Positions 51,472 to 58,851 of a DNA stretch of 64,000 nucleotides are shown here, in pieces. The translations under genes were made by a program, and so were the position numbers. The notes beneath the pieces are model-generated. The model worked only from the letters and a program-made list of their open reading frames with translations. It had not been told where the DNA came from and made no database searches. The first letter of the stretch is position 1, and each line of letters begins with the position of its first letter. The stretch is taken from contig NZ_JANIFJ010000001.1 of NCBI RefSeq assembly GCF_024519155.1, positions 930,001-994,000 on the forward strand. Direction: 5' to 3'. The stretch is from Mangrovibrevibacter kandeliae (GTDB taxonomy: Bacteria > Pseudomonadota > Alphaproteobacteria > Rhizobiales > Rhizobiaceae).

Positions 51472-53292
51472 ATGTTCCAGAGTTTCGAGTCCCCCGGATC
51501 CTCCGAGCACAGCGCCCGGCGTGTCGCGAGCCTGCGCGATCGCTTCGACAGCCTCGGCATCGACGGCTTCGTGGTGCCGCGCGCCGACGAGCATCAGAGC
51601 GAATACGTTCCGGCCTCGGCTGCGCGCCTCGCCTGGATCACCGGGTTCACGGGTTCGGCCGGCGTCGCACTCGTGCTGCGGGACCGGGCGGTGCTCTTCG
51701 TCGACGGGCGGTACACGATCCAGGCCCGCCAGCAGGTCGACGGCAAAGTCTTTTCCGTCGAATCCTCGGTCGAGCGGCCGCTGCCCCAGTTTGCAAGCGA
51801 GGAGCTGAAAGGGCTACGGATCGGCCTTGACCCTTGGCTCCACACGGTCGGCGACGTGCGCAAGCTGCGCGAGGCGCTGGAAGCCGAGGGCGGTGCGCTG
51901 ATCGAACTGCCGGCCAACCCCGTCGATGCCATCTGGAACGACCGGCCGGCGCCGCCGAGCGCCCCGGTGGTCGTGCATCCGGAGCATCTCGCCGGACGTC
52001 CGGCCTCCGAGAAGCTCGCCGAAATTCGCGGCGTTCTCGAACGGCAAGGCGCCGATCTCGTCGTCCTCACCGACCCGTCCTCGATCGCCTGGACCTTCAA
52101 CATCCGCGGCGGAGACGTGCCGCACACGCCGCTGCCGCTGTCCTTCGCCATCGTCGAGCGGGGGGGCGGGGGGCGCCTCTTCATCGATCCCCGCAAGCTC
52201 GACGACGCCGCGCGCGCGCATCTCGAAACGCTGGTCACCCTCGAGGAGCCTGAAGCACTCGAGCGTTCGCTGCGCACGCTTGCCCCGGGTCGCAAAGTTT
52301 CGCTCGACATCGGACTGACGGCCGCGCGCCTCGCGGCGGTGGTCACGGAGGCCGGTGGCACGGTGGTGGAGGAGGCCGATCCTGCCCGCCTGCCGCGGGC
52401 ACGCAAGACGTCGGCCGAACTCGCCGGCGCGCGCGCCGCGCACCGACGCGACGGCGCCGCGCTCGCAAGCTTCTTCCATTGGCTGTCGCTGCAAGCGCCT
52501 GGGACGATCGGCGAGATCGCCGCGGCCGAGCGCCTCGAGGCCTGCCGGATGGAGGCGGGCGAGCGCGATGGCGTCGATCTGCGCGACATCTCCTTCGACA
52601 CCATCGCCGGGTCGGGGCCGAACGGCGCAATCATCCACTACCGCGTCACCCGCGACACCGACCGGCTGCTCGGCGACGGAGAGCTCTTCCTGCTCGATTC
52701 GGGGGCGCAATACGAGGACGGCACCACCGACGTCACCCGCACGGTCGCCATCGGTGAACCGACCGCGGAGATGCGGCGGACATTCACGCTCGTCCTGAAA
52801 GGCATGATCGCCATCTCGACGGCACGCTTCCCGAAGGGGACACGCGGCCTCGAACTGGATCCGCTCGCGCGGATCGCGCTGTGGAAGGCGGGGCTGGACT
52901 TCGGTCATGGCACCGGTCACGGGGTCGGCGCCTACCTTGCGGTCCACGAGGGGCCACAGTCGATCTCGCGGCGCGGCTTCCATGTGCTGGAGCCCGGCAT
53001 GATCGTGTCCAACGAGCCCGGCTACTACCGCGAGGGCGCGTTCGGCATCCGGATCGAGAACCTGCTGGTCGTCGAGGACGCGGCCGCCATCGAGGGGGGC
53101 GATCTCCCGATGCACGGCTTCGAGACGCTCACCTACGCGCCGATCGACCGGCAGCTGATCGACCTGGATCTGCTCACACGCGAAGAGCGGCATTGGCTCG
53201 ACGACTATCACGCCCGCGTTGCAGACATCGTCGCTCCGATCGTCGAGGCGGAGGTCGCAGCATGGCTGCGCGAGGTGACCGCACCGCTCTGA
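51472..53292 (+). CDS. pepP: Xaa-Pro aminopeptidase (M24B, aminopeptidase P family)
   Basis: A 606-residue three-domain M24B peptidase that removes N-terminal residues preceding proline. Two creatinase-like N-terminal domains are followed by the catalytic domain, with the metal ligands in LDSGAQYEDGTTDVTRT, GHGTGHGVGAYLAVHEGP and the late VSNEPGYYREGAFGIRIEN. ATG 51472 (MFQSFE start) is preferred because GAGG lies 6 bases ahead; an in-frame ATG at 51460 would add four residues. Confidence 0.93.
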   Translation: MFQSFESPGSSEHSARRVASLRDRFDSLGIDGFVVPRADEHQSEYVPASAARLAWITGFTGSAGVALVLRDRAVLFVDGRYTIQARQQVDGKVFSVESSVERPLPQFASEELKGLRIGLDPWLHTVGDVRKLREALEAEGGALIELPANPVDAIWNDRPAPPSAPVVVHPEHLAGRPASEKLAEIRGVLERQGADLVVLTDPSSIAWTFNIRGGDVPHTPLPLSFAIVERGGGGRLFIDPRKLDDAARAHLETLVTLEEPEALERSLRTLAPGRKVSLDIGLTAARLAAVVTEAGGTVVEEADPARLPRARKTSAELAGARAAHRRDGAALASFFHWLSLQAPGTIGEIAAAERLEACRMEAGERDGVDLRDISFDTIAGSGPNGAIIHYRVTRDTDRLLGDGELFLLDSGAQYEDGTTDVTRTVAIGEPTAEMRRTFTLVLKGMIAISTARFPKGTRGLELDPLARIALWKAGLDFGHGTGHGVGAYLAVHEGPQSISRRGFHVLEPGMIVSNEPGYYREGAFGIRIENLLVVEDAAAIEGGDLPMHGFETLTYAPIDRQLIDLDLLTREERHWLDDYHARVADIVAPIVEAEVAAWLREVTAPL

Positions 53293-53308
53293 CCAGCCGA
53301 TACGAAAG

Positions 53309-53332
53309 CGGGAGCGGCCATGGCCGCTCCCG
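53309..53332. terminator. Perfect stem-loop between convergent pepP and BA14K genes
   Basis: CGGGAGCGGCC pairs perfectly with GGCCGCTCCCG around a 2-base centre. Both flanking genes end here, so it probably ends or stabilises both mRNAs. No long T-run is present. Confidence 0.6.
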
Positions 53333-53361
53333 TCGATCGTCTCGAGCTCTTTCTGTACCGG

Positions 53362-53814
53362 TCAGCGGCAGAGCTGGCGCGGTCCGTGATAAGGCTGGAA
53401 CGTCCCGCTGCGCGCATCGAACGAGCGGTAGCGGGCCGAGCAATAGCGATACCACTCCCGCGTCCAGGGCCGGGGATGGCCGGCATAGCCCCGCTCATAG
53501 TGGCGCGGCGAGGAGGCGATCGCGGCACCGACGCCGAGTCCGATGATGGCCGCGCCCAGCGCCGCGCCGCCGTTGTGGCGGCGGTGGCCACGGTAGTACC
53601 GGCGATGGCCGCGATAATGGCCCCGATAATGCCCGTGGTCGCCGCGATAGCGGTAGTAATGACTGCGTCCCACCGGCTTCGGGCGGCCTTCCGCATGCGC
53701 GGCACTTGCTCCGGAAATCGACGCGAGCGGCGACTGCGACGACACGCCGACCGGCGCGAATGCGAGGCCGAGCGCGAGCGGCAGGGCCACCAGCGACTTG
53801 AAGTACGAGGTCAT
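53362..53814 (-). CDS. BA14K-family secreted protein
   Basis: A 150-residue exported protein. A signal peptide (about residues 1-42, including LVALPLALGLAFAPVG) is followed by a His/Tyr/Arg/Gly-rich tract (about residues 50-80, repeats of HYRGH), a glycine-rich hydrophobic segment (AALGAAIIGLGVGAAIA), and the C-terminal BA14K lectin-like motif WYRYCSARYRSFDARSGTF ending in C. The His-rich tract could bind metal. An EcfG-type promoter lies about 40 bases upstream, suggesting stress induction. Confidence 0.87.
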   Translation of the reverse strand: MTSYFKSLVALPLALGLAFAPVGVSSQSPLASISGASAAHAEGRPKPVGRSHYYRYRGDHGHYRGHYRGHRRYYRGHRRHNGGAALGAAIIGLGVGAAIASSPRHYERGYAGHPRPWTREWYRYCSARYRSFDARSGTFQPYHGPRQLCR

Positions 53815-53852
53815 CCGAGCCTCCTCCGTTCTCTGATCGTTTCACGGACTTA

Positions 53853-53877
53853 ACAGGGTGTCAGCTGAACGGTTCCT
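53853..53877 (-). promoter_or_regulatory. Candidate EcfG promoter of BA14K gene
   Basis: On the minus strand GGAAC (53877-53873) and TGTT (53856-53853) are spaced by 16 bases, matching GGAAC-N16/17-nGTT. The -10 lies 39 bases before the ATG, leaving a plausible 5' leader. Confidence 0.55.
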
Positions 53878-54103
53878 GAACACGGGCGCTCGGCCGCTGT
53901 CGGCCGATCACGCTGATGCGAGCCGCTCCGGCGGCCGGCGGCGGTGGGCGTAGCGATTGCGCATCGCGCTGAGGGAAACGCAGGCTTGGAATGCGGAGCG
54001 GGCTTTCCCTGCGCGTCGATCCTGATATGACGCGCTGAACATCATCGCCGAGCCGGTCCCGCGGCCGGGCGCATGAGACGCGGAATGGTAGGAGACTGAG
54101 GAC

Positions 54104-54949
54104 TTGGCACTCGCGACGATCATCCAGAACGAATTCGACCAGATTCTCGCGAACTGGATGCGGGACCAGGGCCGCGAGGGCGTGCGTCGCACCGACGTCG
54201 TCTCGGCGCGGGAGAGCGAGGCGCAGAGCCGCGAGCTTCTGCAGGCGTTGGCGCGGGCGCTGCGGGACACCCGGTCCGACGACACCTTCGACTTCTCCAA
54301 TCCGGGCTGGGACCCGGTGCGGGAGGCGCTCGAGCACATCAGCCAGACGCGCACCGAGAGCGGCGTGTCGCCAACCGAGATGGCCTGGTTCATCGCCTCC
54401 ATCAAGCAAAGCATCTTCACGATCCTCAGCCAGCGCAACGCCGACGATCCGAAGCTCCTGATCGACCAGGTCTGGATGGTCACCAAGATCGTCGACCAGA
54501 TGGCGCTGCACGCGATCTCGGCCTATGTCGACCAGCGCGAGGCGATCATCGAACGCCAGCAGTCGGAGATGACCGAGGTCTCCGCACCCGTCGTGAAGAT
54601 CTGGGACCGCATCGTCACCGTGCCGCTGCTCGGCACCGTCGATTCGTTCCGCGCGCAGACCGTCATGGAAAATCTGCTGCAGGCGATTGTGGAGCGCGAG
54701 GCCGAGGTCGCGATCATCGACATCACCGGCGTCTCCACGGTCGACACGATGGTCGCCCAGCATCTCCTGAAGACCGCGGCGGCGGTGCGGCTGATGGGGG
54801 CCGAATGCGTCATCTCCGGCATCAGCCCGAAGATCGCGCAGACCATCGTCCATCTCGGCGTCGATCTGCCGAACGTCGTCACCCGCGGTGACCTGCAGAG
54901 CGGCCTGTCCTACGCGTTTGAACGCCTCGGCGTGAAGATCGGGGGCTGA
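54104..54949 (+). CDS. rsbR: RsbR-type stressosome sensor with STAS domain
   Basis: A 281-residue RsbR paralogue. The N-terminal 150 residues are all-helical and fit the RsbRD-N sensor (NWMRDQGREGVRRTD, SGVSPTEMAWFIASIKQSIF). A coiled linker (REAIIERQQSEMTEVSAPVVK) leads into a STAS domain with IIDITGVSTVDTMVAQHLL and GISPKIAQTIVHLGVDL. Thr208, Thr212 and Thr215 lie where RsbT phosphorylates B. subtilis RsbR; Thr215 in VDTM is the best match. A TTG start is used, with GGAG upstream. First gene of the rsb operon. Confidence 0.9.
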   Translation: MALATIIQNEFDQILANWMRDQGREGVRRTDVVSARESEAQSRELLQALARALRDTRSDDTFDFSNPGWDPVREALEHISQTRTESGVSPTEMAWFIASIKQSIFTILSQRNADDPKLLIDQVWMVTKIVDQMALHAISAYVDQREAIIERQQSEMTEVSAPVVKIWDRIVTVPLLGTVDSFRAQTVMENLLQAIVEREAEVAIIDITGVSTVDTMVAQHLLKTAAAVRLMGAECVISGISPKIAQTIVHLGVDLPNVVTRGDLQSGLSYAFERLGVKIGG

Positions 54950-54953
54950 GAGC

Positions 54954-55346
54954 GTGGAGCACGCGTCGGGCATGGGCGCGTCGCCCGTCATCACCATCAC
55001 AGGCTGCGTCATCGTCGCCATCCGCGACAACCTCGACGACCGTTCGGTGATGATGCTTCAGGATCAACTGGTGGAGGAGGTCGCCCGCACCAAGGCGAAG
55101 GGCGTCATCATCGACATTTCGAGCCTGGAGATCGTCGACACCTTCGTCGGGCGCATGCTGGGCGCGATGGCGGAGATGGCGGGCATGCTGAACGCGCGCA
55201 CCATCGTGGTGGGGATGCGGCCGGCGGTCGCAATGACGCTCGTCGAGCTCGGCATGACGCTTGCGGGCGTCGAGACGGCGCTCAACGCCGACAAGGCGAT
55301 GGGACTCATCCTGAGCGGGCGGGCTTCGACCTCCCGTGCCCGATGA
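54954..55346 (+). CDS. rsbS: RsbS-type STAS stressosome scaffold
   Basis: A 130-residue single-STAS protein. GVIIDISSLEIVDTFVGRML and GMRPAVAMTLVELGMTLAGVETALN match B. subtilis RsbS closely. In RsbS the phosphorylated Ser59 sits in the IDSF motif; here that motif is VDTF, so the acceptor would be Thr63, with Ser56/Ser57 nearby. GTG start 5 bases after rsbR. It should co-assemble with RsbR and hold RsbT until phosphorylated. The 3' end overlaps rsbT by 11 bases. Confidence 0.9.
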   Translation: MEHASGMGASPVITITGCVIVAIRDNLDDRSVMMLQDQLVEEVARTKAKGVIIDISSLEIVDTFVGRMLGAMAEMAGMLNARTIVVGMRPAVAMTLVELGMTLAGVETALNADKAMGLILSGRASTSRAR

Positions 55347-55740
55347 TGTGTGGACCATCGCCCTCCGGCGTTCGAACGATGTCGTCTTCGCACGCCAGGC
55401 GGCGATGAATGCGATGGACCGGATCGGGGCGAGCGCGATCAAGCGGACGAAATTCGTCACGGCCGTATCGGAGATCGCGCGCAACGCCCTAATCTACGGC
55501 GGCGGAGGCGTGATGACCTTCCATCTGCACAAGCTGGCCGGCCGGCCTTCGGTGCTTGCCGAGTGCGTCGATCACGGGCCTGGCATAGCCGATGTCGATC
55601 GGGCGCTGCAGGACGGCTATACGACCGGCAAGGGGCTCGGCCTCGGCCTCAGCGGCGCGCGGCGGCTGGTGGATCGCTTCGCGATCGAGACGCTGCCGGG
55701 AGAGGGGACGACGGTAATCATGGAGTGTGGCGCACGATGA
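55336..55740 (+). CDS. rsbT: RsbT-type switch kinase
   Basis: A 134-residue GHKL-fold serine/threonine kinase. The N-box is SEIARNALIYGG (Asn50), the ATP-lid motifs are DHGPGI (Asp79) and GKGLGLGLSGARRLVD, and PGEGTTV ends the domain. It should phosphorylate RsbR and RsbS and, on release, activate a target protein. GTG start overlapping rsbS; the stop overlaps the next gene by 4 bases. Confidence 0.92.
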   Translation: MPDDVWTIALRRSNDVVFARQAAMNAMDRIGASAIKRTKFVTAVSEIARNALIYGGGGVMTFHLHKLAGRPSVLAECVDHGPGIADVDRALQDGYTTGKGLGLGLSGARRLVDRFAIETLPGEGTTVIMECGAR

Positions 55741-56726
55741 TCCTGCTGCCGGTGAACGAACCGAGCCAGGTCGGCGCCGCGCGCCGGCGCGCCGTACAGG
55801 AGGCGCAGGGGTTGGGCCTCGACGACGAGCGCTGCGATCGGATCGCCATCATCGTCACCGAGCTTGCCACCAACCTCCTGCGTCACGCCAGCGAGGGCGA
55901 AATCCTTCTGTCTCCGGCGGCAGGGCCGATAGCCGGGCTGCACATCCTCGGCACCGACTGCGGCCCGGGCCTGCCCTCGATCGAGGCGGCGCTGACCGAC
56001 GGCTTCTCGACCGCCACTGACAGCCCGGGGGGCATCGGCGGCGGGCTCGGGGCGATCCGCCGGCTGTCCGACGATCTCGACATCCATTCGGATCCTGCAG
56101 GCACCACGCTCGTCGCCACCGTCGGCGGAGGGCCGCCGGCGCCCGATGGCGACTGCGCCGGCCTGATCGTGCCGAAGCCCGGCCACGCCTCGGGCGGGGA
56201 CATCTGGTCGTTCCGGGTCGAGCCGACGCGCACGATCGTGATGCTGCTCGACATTCTCGGCCATGGCAGCAAGGCCGCGGAGATCGCCGAACAGGGGCGG
56301 GACGCCTTCGACAACACCGCCGACCTTCCGCTCGAGGAGCTCGAGGCGGCCGTGGCCGATGCCCTCGTCGGCGATCGCGGCGCAGCCTCGATGATCGTCG
56401 AGGTGCCGCATGGCGACGGCACTCTGCGCGCCGTCGGTTTGGGCAACGTGCGCGGCGAGATCGTCCACGGCACCCGCCGCCAGGGGCTTCTCTCCGCGCC
56501 GGGCATTCTGGGCAGCGGTGCACGGCGTTCGAAGGCGATCGAGCACGAGTGGCATGCCGGCTCCCTGCTGGTGCTGGCGACCGACGGGCTGAAGACGCAC
56601 GGCCAGGGCGGCGAGCCGCAGAGCCTCTACGCCCGGCGGCCCCTGACGATCGCAACCACGCTCTACCGGCGCTATCGCCGTGGCACCGACGACTGCGGAG
56701 TCGTCGTCCTGAAGAGTGCCGCATGA
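55737..56726 (+). CDS. GHKL ATPase - PP2C (SpoIIE/RsbX-like) phosphatase fusion
   Basis: A 329-residue two-domain protein. Residues about 5-130 form an anti-sigma-like GHKL ATPase (VTELATNLLRHA with Asn46, GTDCGPGL). Residues about 140-326 form a PP2C phosphatase related to RsbX/SpoIIE, with metal aspartates Asp155 (GGDIW), Asp172 (LLDILGHG), Asp283 (ATDGL) and Asp318/319 (DDCG). It should reset the module by removing phosphate from RsbR/RsbS, the role RsbX has in Bacillus. Overlaps at both ends are 4 bases. Confidence 0.88.
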   Translation: MILLPVNEPSQVGAARRRAVQEAQGLGLDDERCDRIAIIVTELATNLLRHASEGEILLSPAAGPIAGLHILGTDCGPGLPSIEAALTDGFSTATDSPGGIGGGLGAIRRLSDDLDIHSDPAGTTLVATVGGGPPAPDGDCAGLIVPKPGHASGGDIWSFRVEPTRTIVMLLDILGHGSKAAEIAEQGRDAFDNTADLPLEELEAAVADALVGDRGAASMIVEVPHGDGTLRAVGLGNVRGEIVHGTRRQGLLSAPGILGSGARRSKAIEHEWHAGSLLVLATDGLKTHGQGGEPQSLYARRPLTIATTLYRRYRRGTDDCGVVVLKSAA

Positions 56727-57850
56727 AGCTGATCGTCACCTCCGTACGCATCGAGCGGGACACCGACGTCGCCCATGCCCGCCGCATGGCCCGCGTCGCC
56801 GCCCAGAGCAGCGGATGCAGCGTGCGCGATCAGATCCGCTTCGCCACGGCAGTCTCCGAGATCGCCCGCAACGCCCTGCAGTATGCCGGGGGCGGCGTCG
56901 CCGAATACGCCTTCGACCGCAGCGGCGAGCGCGGTGCCAAGTTGTACGTTCGCATCGCGGACAAGGGCCCGGGGATCGACAACGCCCAGCGCATCCTCGG
57001 CGGCCGCCACAAGTCGCAGACCGGCATGGGCCTTGGTCTCAGCGGCTCGCGCAAGCTCGTCGACGAGTTCGATCTGCAGACCGGCGACGGCGGCACCGTC
57101 GTCACGCTCGGGCTGGCGATCACCGGCGAGAGCGACCCCGCGGCGCTTGCCCGCAAGGCGGCGGCCGCGATGAGCGCGGCCTCGCACGAGAGCCCGCTGG
57201 ACGAACTCGCCGAGCAGAACCGGGCGCTGCGCGACTCGCTCGCCCAGCAGGAGTTCCTGGTGCGCGAACTGCACCACCGCACCAAGAACAACCTCGCGGT
57301 GATCCAGTCGCTCGCCATCATGCAGGCGCGCCAGCTCCGATCCCCCGAGGCGCGCGACGCACTCGAAACGCTGACCAGCCGCATCCGCGCCTTCGCCAAC
57401 GCCCACAACTTCCTGCAGCGCGCCGAGGACGTGGCGCGCATCGCGCTGAACCTGCATGTCGAGGAACTCGCCCAGCAGCTCTCGGTCGCCTTCGGACACG
57501 ACATCGATATCGTCTGCGACGTCGAGCAGGTCTCCGTCAGCTTCGACACGGCGACCGAGATCGGCCTCGTCGTCAACGAGCTCGTCACCAACGCCGCCAA
57601 GCATGCCTTCAAGAACGGGCGCGCCGGCCAGATCCGCATCGACGCCCATGTCGATGCGGACGGGCTCGTGCTGCGGGTGAGCGACAACGGACCGGGCCTC
57701 GACGATCCGCAGACCGCGCTGCGTAACACCCGCTCGCTCGGCTGGCGCATCGTGGAAGGCAGCGCTCGCAAGATGAACTCGACGCTGGACGTCGCGAGTG
57801 ACCATGGCCTCGCCGTCACGTTGACCATACCAAATTACTTATCGGACTAG
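56723..57850 (+). CDS. RsbT-like ATPase fused to HisKA_2 sensor histidine kinase
   Basis: A 375-residue protein with an unusual layout. Residues 1-135 are a second RsbT-like GHKL domain (SEIARNALQYAGGG with Asn50, DKGPGI, MGLGLSGSRKLVDEF). After a helical linker comes a HisKA_2 dimerisation/phosphoacceptor helix with RELHHRTKNNLAVIQSL (His184/His185), then a complete kinase catalytic domain (NELVTNAAKHAF with Asn285/Asn290, DNGPGLDD, TRSLGWRIVEG). No membrane segment. As last gene of the rsb operon it is the likely output: partner switching on its N-terminus would control its autophosphorylation. Its response regulator is not in the window. Confidence 0.9.
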   Translation: MKLIVTSVRIERDTDVAHARRMARVAAQSSGCSVRDQIRFATAVSEIARNALQYAGGGVAEYAFDRSGERGAKLYVRIADKGPGIDNAQRILGGRHKSQTGMGLGLSGSRKLVDEFDLQTGDGGTVVTLGLAITGESDPAALARKAAAAMSAASHESPLDELAEQNRALRDSLAQQEFLVRELHHRTKNNLAVIQSLAIMQARQLRSPEARDALETLTSRIRAFANAHNFLQRAEDVARIALNLHVEELAQQLSVAFGHDIDIVCDVEQVSVSFDTATEIGLVVNELVTNAAKHAFKNGRAGQIRIDAHVDADGLVLRVSDNGPGLDDPQTALRNTRSLGWRIVEGSARKMNSTLDVASDHGLAVTLTIPNYLSD

Positions 57851-57903
57851 GTCGATTGTCGCGGCGGTCCAAACCGCGTCGCAACCTCCCGTGTTCCACG
57901 ATT

Positions 57904-57932
57904 GGAGCAAGCTTGCAGCTTTAGGAGCAAGC
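57904..57932 (+). repeat. Two GGAGCAAGC direct repeats 20 bp apart
   Basis: GGAGCAAGC occurs at 57904-57912 and 57924-57932, exactly 20 bases apart (about two helical turns), 40 bases upstream of the stress-protein gene. The same face of the helix would be presented, as for a regulator binding twice. Between them lies the palindrome GCAAGCTTGC. Confidence 0.5.
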
Positions 57933-57936
57933 CAGA

Positions 57937-57952
57937 CTGCGGACTTCCGCAG
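57937..57952 (+). promoter_or_regulatory. Leader hairpin before universal stress protein gene
   Basis: CTGCGGA pairs with TCCGCAG around a 2-base centre, 20 bases before the ATG and just ahead of the GGAGGAG ribosome binding site. It may affect translation start. Confidence 0.35.
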
Positions 57953-57972
57953 CCGTCACGGAGGAGATTTCG

Positions 57973-58824
57973 ATGACGAAGATTCTGGCCTGTATCGACG
58001 GTTCCGACTACGCGAGCAGCGTCTGCGACCACGCGGCCTGGGCGGCCAAGCGGCTCGGCTCCGGGGTTCTCCTGTTCCACGCGCTCGGCCGGGAGGCCGC
58101 CACCACGCCGGTCGCCTTCGAGGAAGCGCACGACACCGGCGAGCGCGACACGCTCGCCGCCGAGCTCGAGAAGCTCGCCGAGCAGCGCGCCCGACTTGCA
58201 CAACAGCGGGGGCGCGCCCTGCTCGAACAGGCGCAGGCCAAGCTGCGCGGCGAGGGGATCGACAACATCGTCTACCGGCTGCGGCACGGCGACGTGGTGG
58301 AGACGGTGATCGAGGCGGAGGAAACCACCGACTTCGTCGTCATCGGCAAGCGCGGCGAAGCCGCGGACTTCGCCTCCGCCCATCTCGGCTCCAACCTCGA
58401 GCGGGTGGTGCGCGGCAGCTCGAAGCCGATCCTCGTCGCCTCCCGGGCCTTCCAGCCGATCACGACGTTCCTCGTTGCCTTCGACGGCGGCACGAGCTGC
58501 ATGAAGGCGATCGACTTCATCGCCGGCACCGAGCTCCTGAAGGGGGCCTCCGGCCAGCTGCTGATGGTCGGCAATCCCTCGAGCGGCGCCGAGGCGAAGC
58601 TGTGGGAGGCCGACCGGACGCTGCGCGACCTCGGCTTCGAGATCAAGTCGGGCATCGTGCCGGGCGATCCAGACGAGGTCATCGCCGAACGCGTCGAGAG
58701 CGACGGCGTCGACCTCGTCGTGATGGGCGCCTACGGCCACTCGCGCATCCGGCAGCTCATCATCGGCAGCACCACCACCGAGATGATCCGCTCCTGCAAG
58801 GTGCCGGTGCTGCTCTTCCGCTGA
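57973..58824 (+). CDS. Tandem universal stress protein (UspA family)
   Basis: A 283-residue cytoplasmic protein with two Usp domains: one at the N-terminus (MTKILACIDGSDYAS ... FVVIGKRGE) and one from about residue 160 (TTFLVAFDGGTSCMKAIDFI). The C-terminal domain ends with LVVMGAYGHSRIRQLIIGST, the ATP-binding G-(2)-G-(9)-G-S/T type motif. GGAGGAG lies 8 bases before the ATG. It lies 122 bases after the rsb operon and has its own leader with direct repeats; stress protection is the expected role. Confidence 0.92.
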   Translation: MTKILACIDGSDYASSVCDHAAWAAKRLGSGVLLFHALGREAATTPVAFEEAHDTGERDTLAAELEKLAEQRARLAQQRGRALLEQAQAKLRGEGIDNIVYRLRHGDVVETVIEAEETTDFVVIGKRGEAADFASAHLGSNLERVVRGSSKPILVASRAFQPITTFLVAFDGGTSCMKAIDFIAGTELLKGASGQLLMVGNPSSGAEAKLWEADRTLRDLGFEIKSGIVPGDPDEVIAERVESDGVDLVVMGAYGHSRIRQLIIGSTTTEMIRSCKVPVLLFR

Positions 58825-58851
58825 GGCCGGCGTGCCCGCCGAGCGGCGGGC

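Noticed and set aside
53878-54103. EcfG promoter for the rsb operon itself
   Set aside because: GGAAA and GGAAT sequences occur, but none has a correctly spaced nGTT; the operon promoter remains unassigned.
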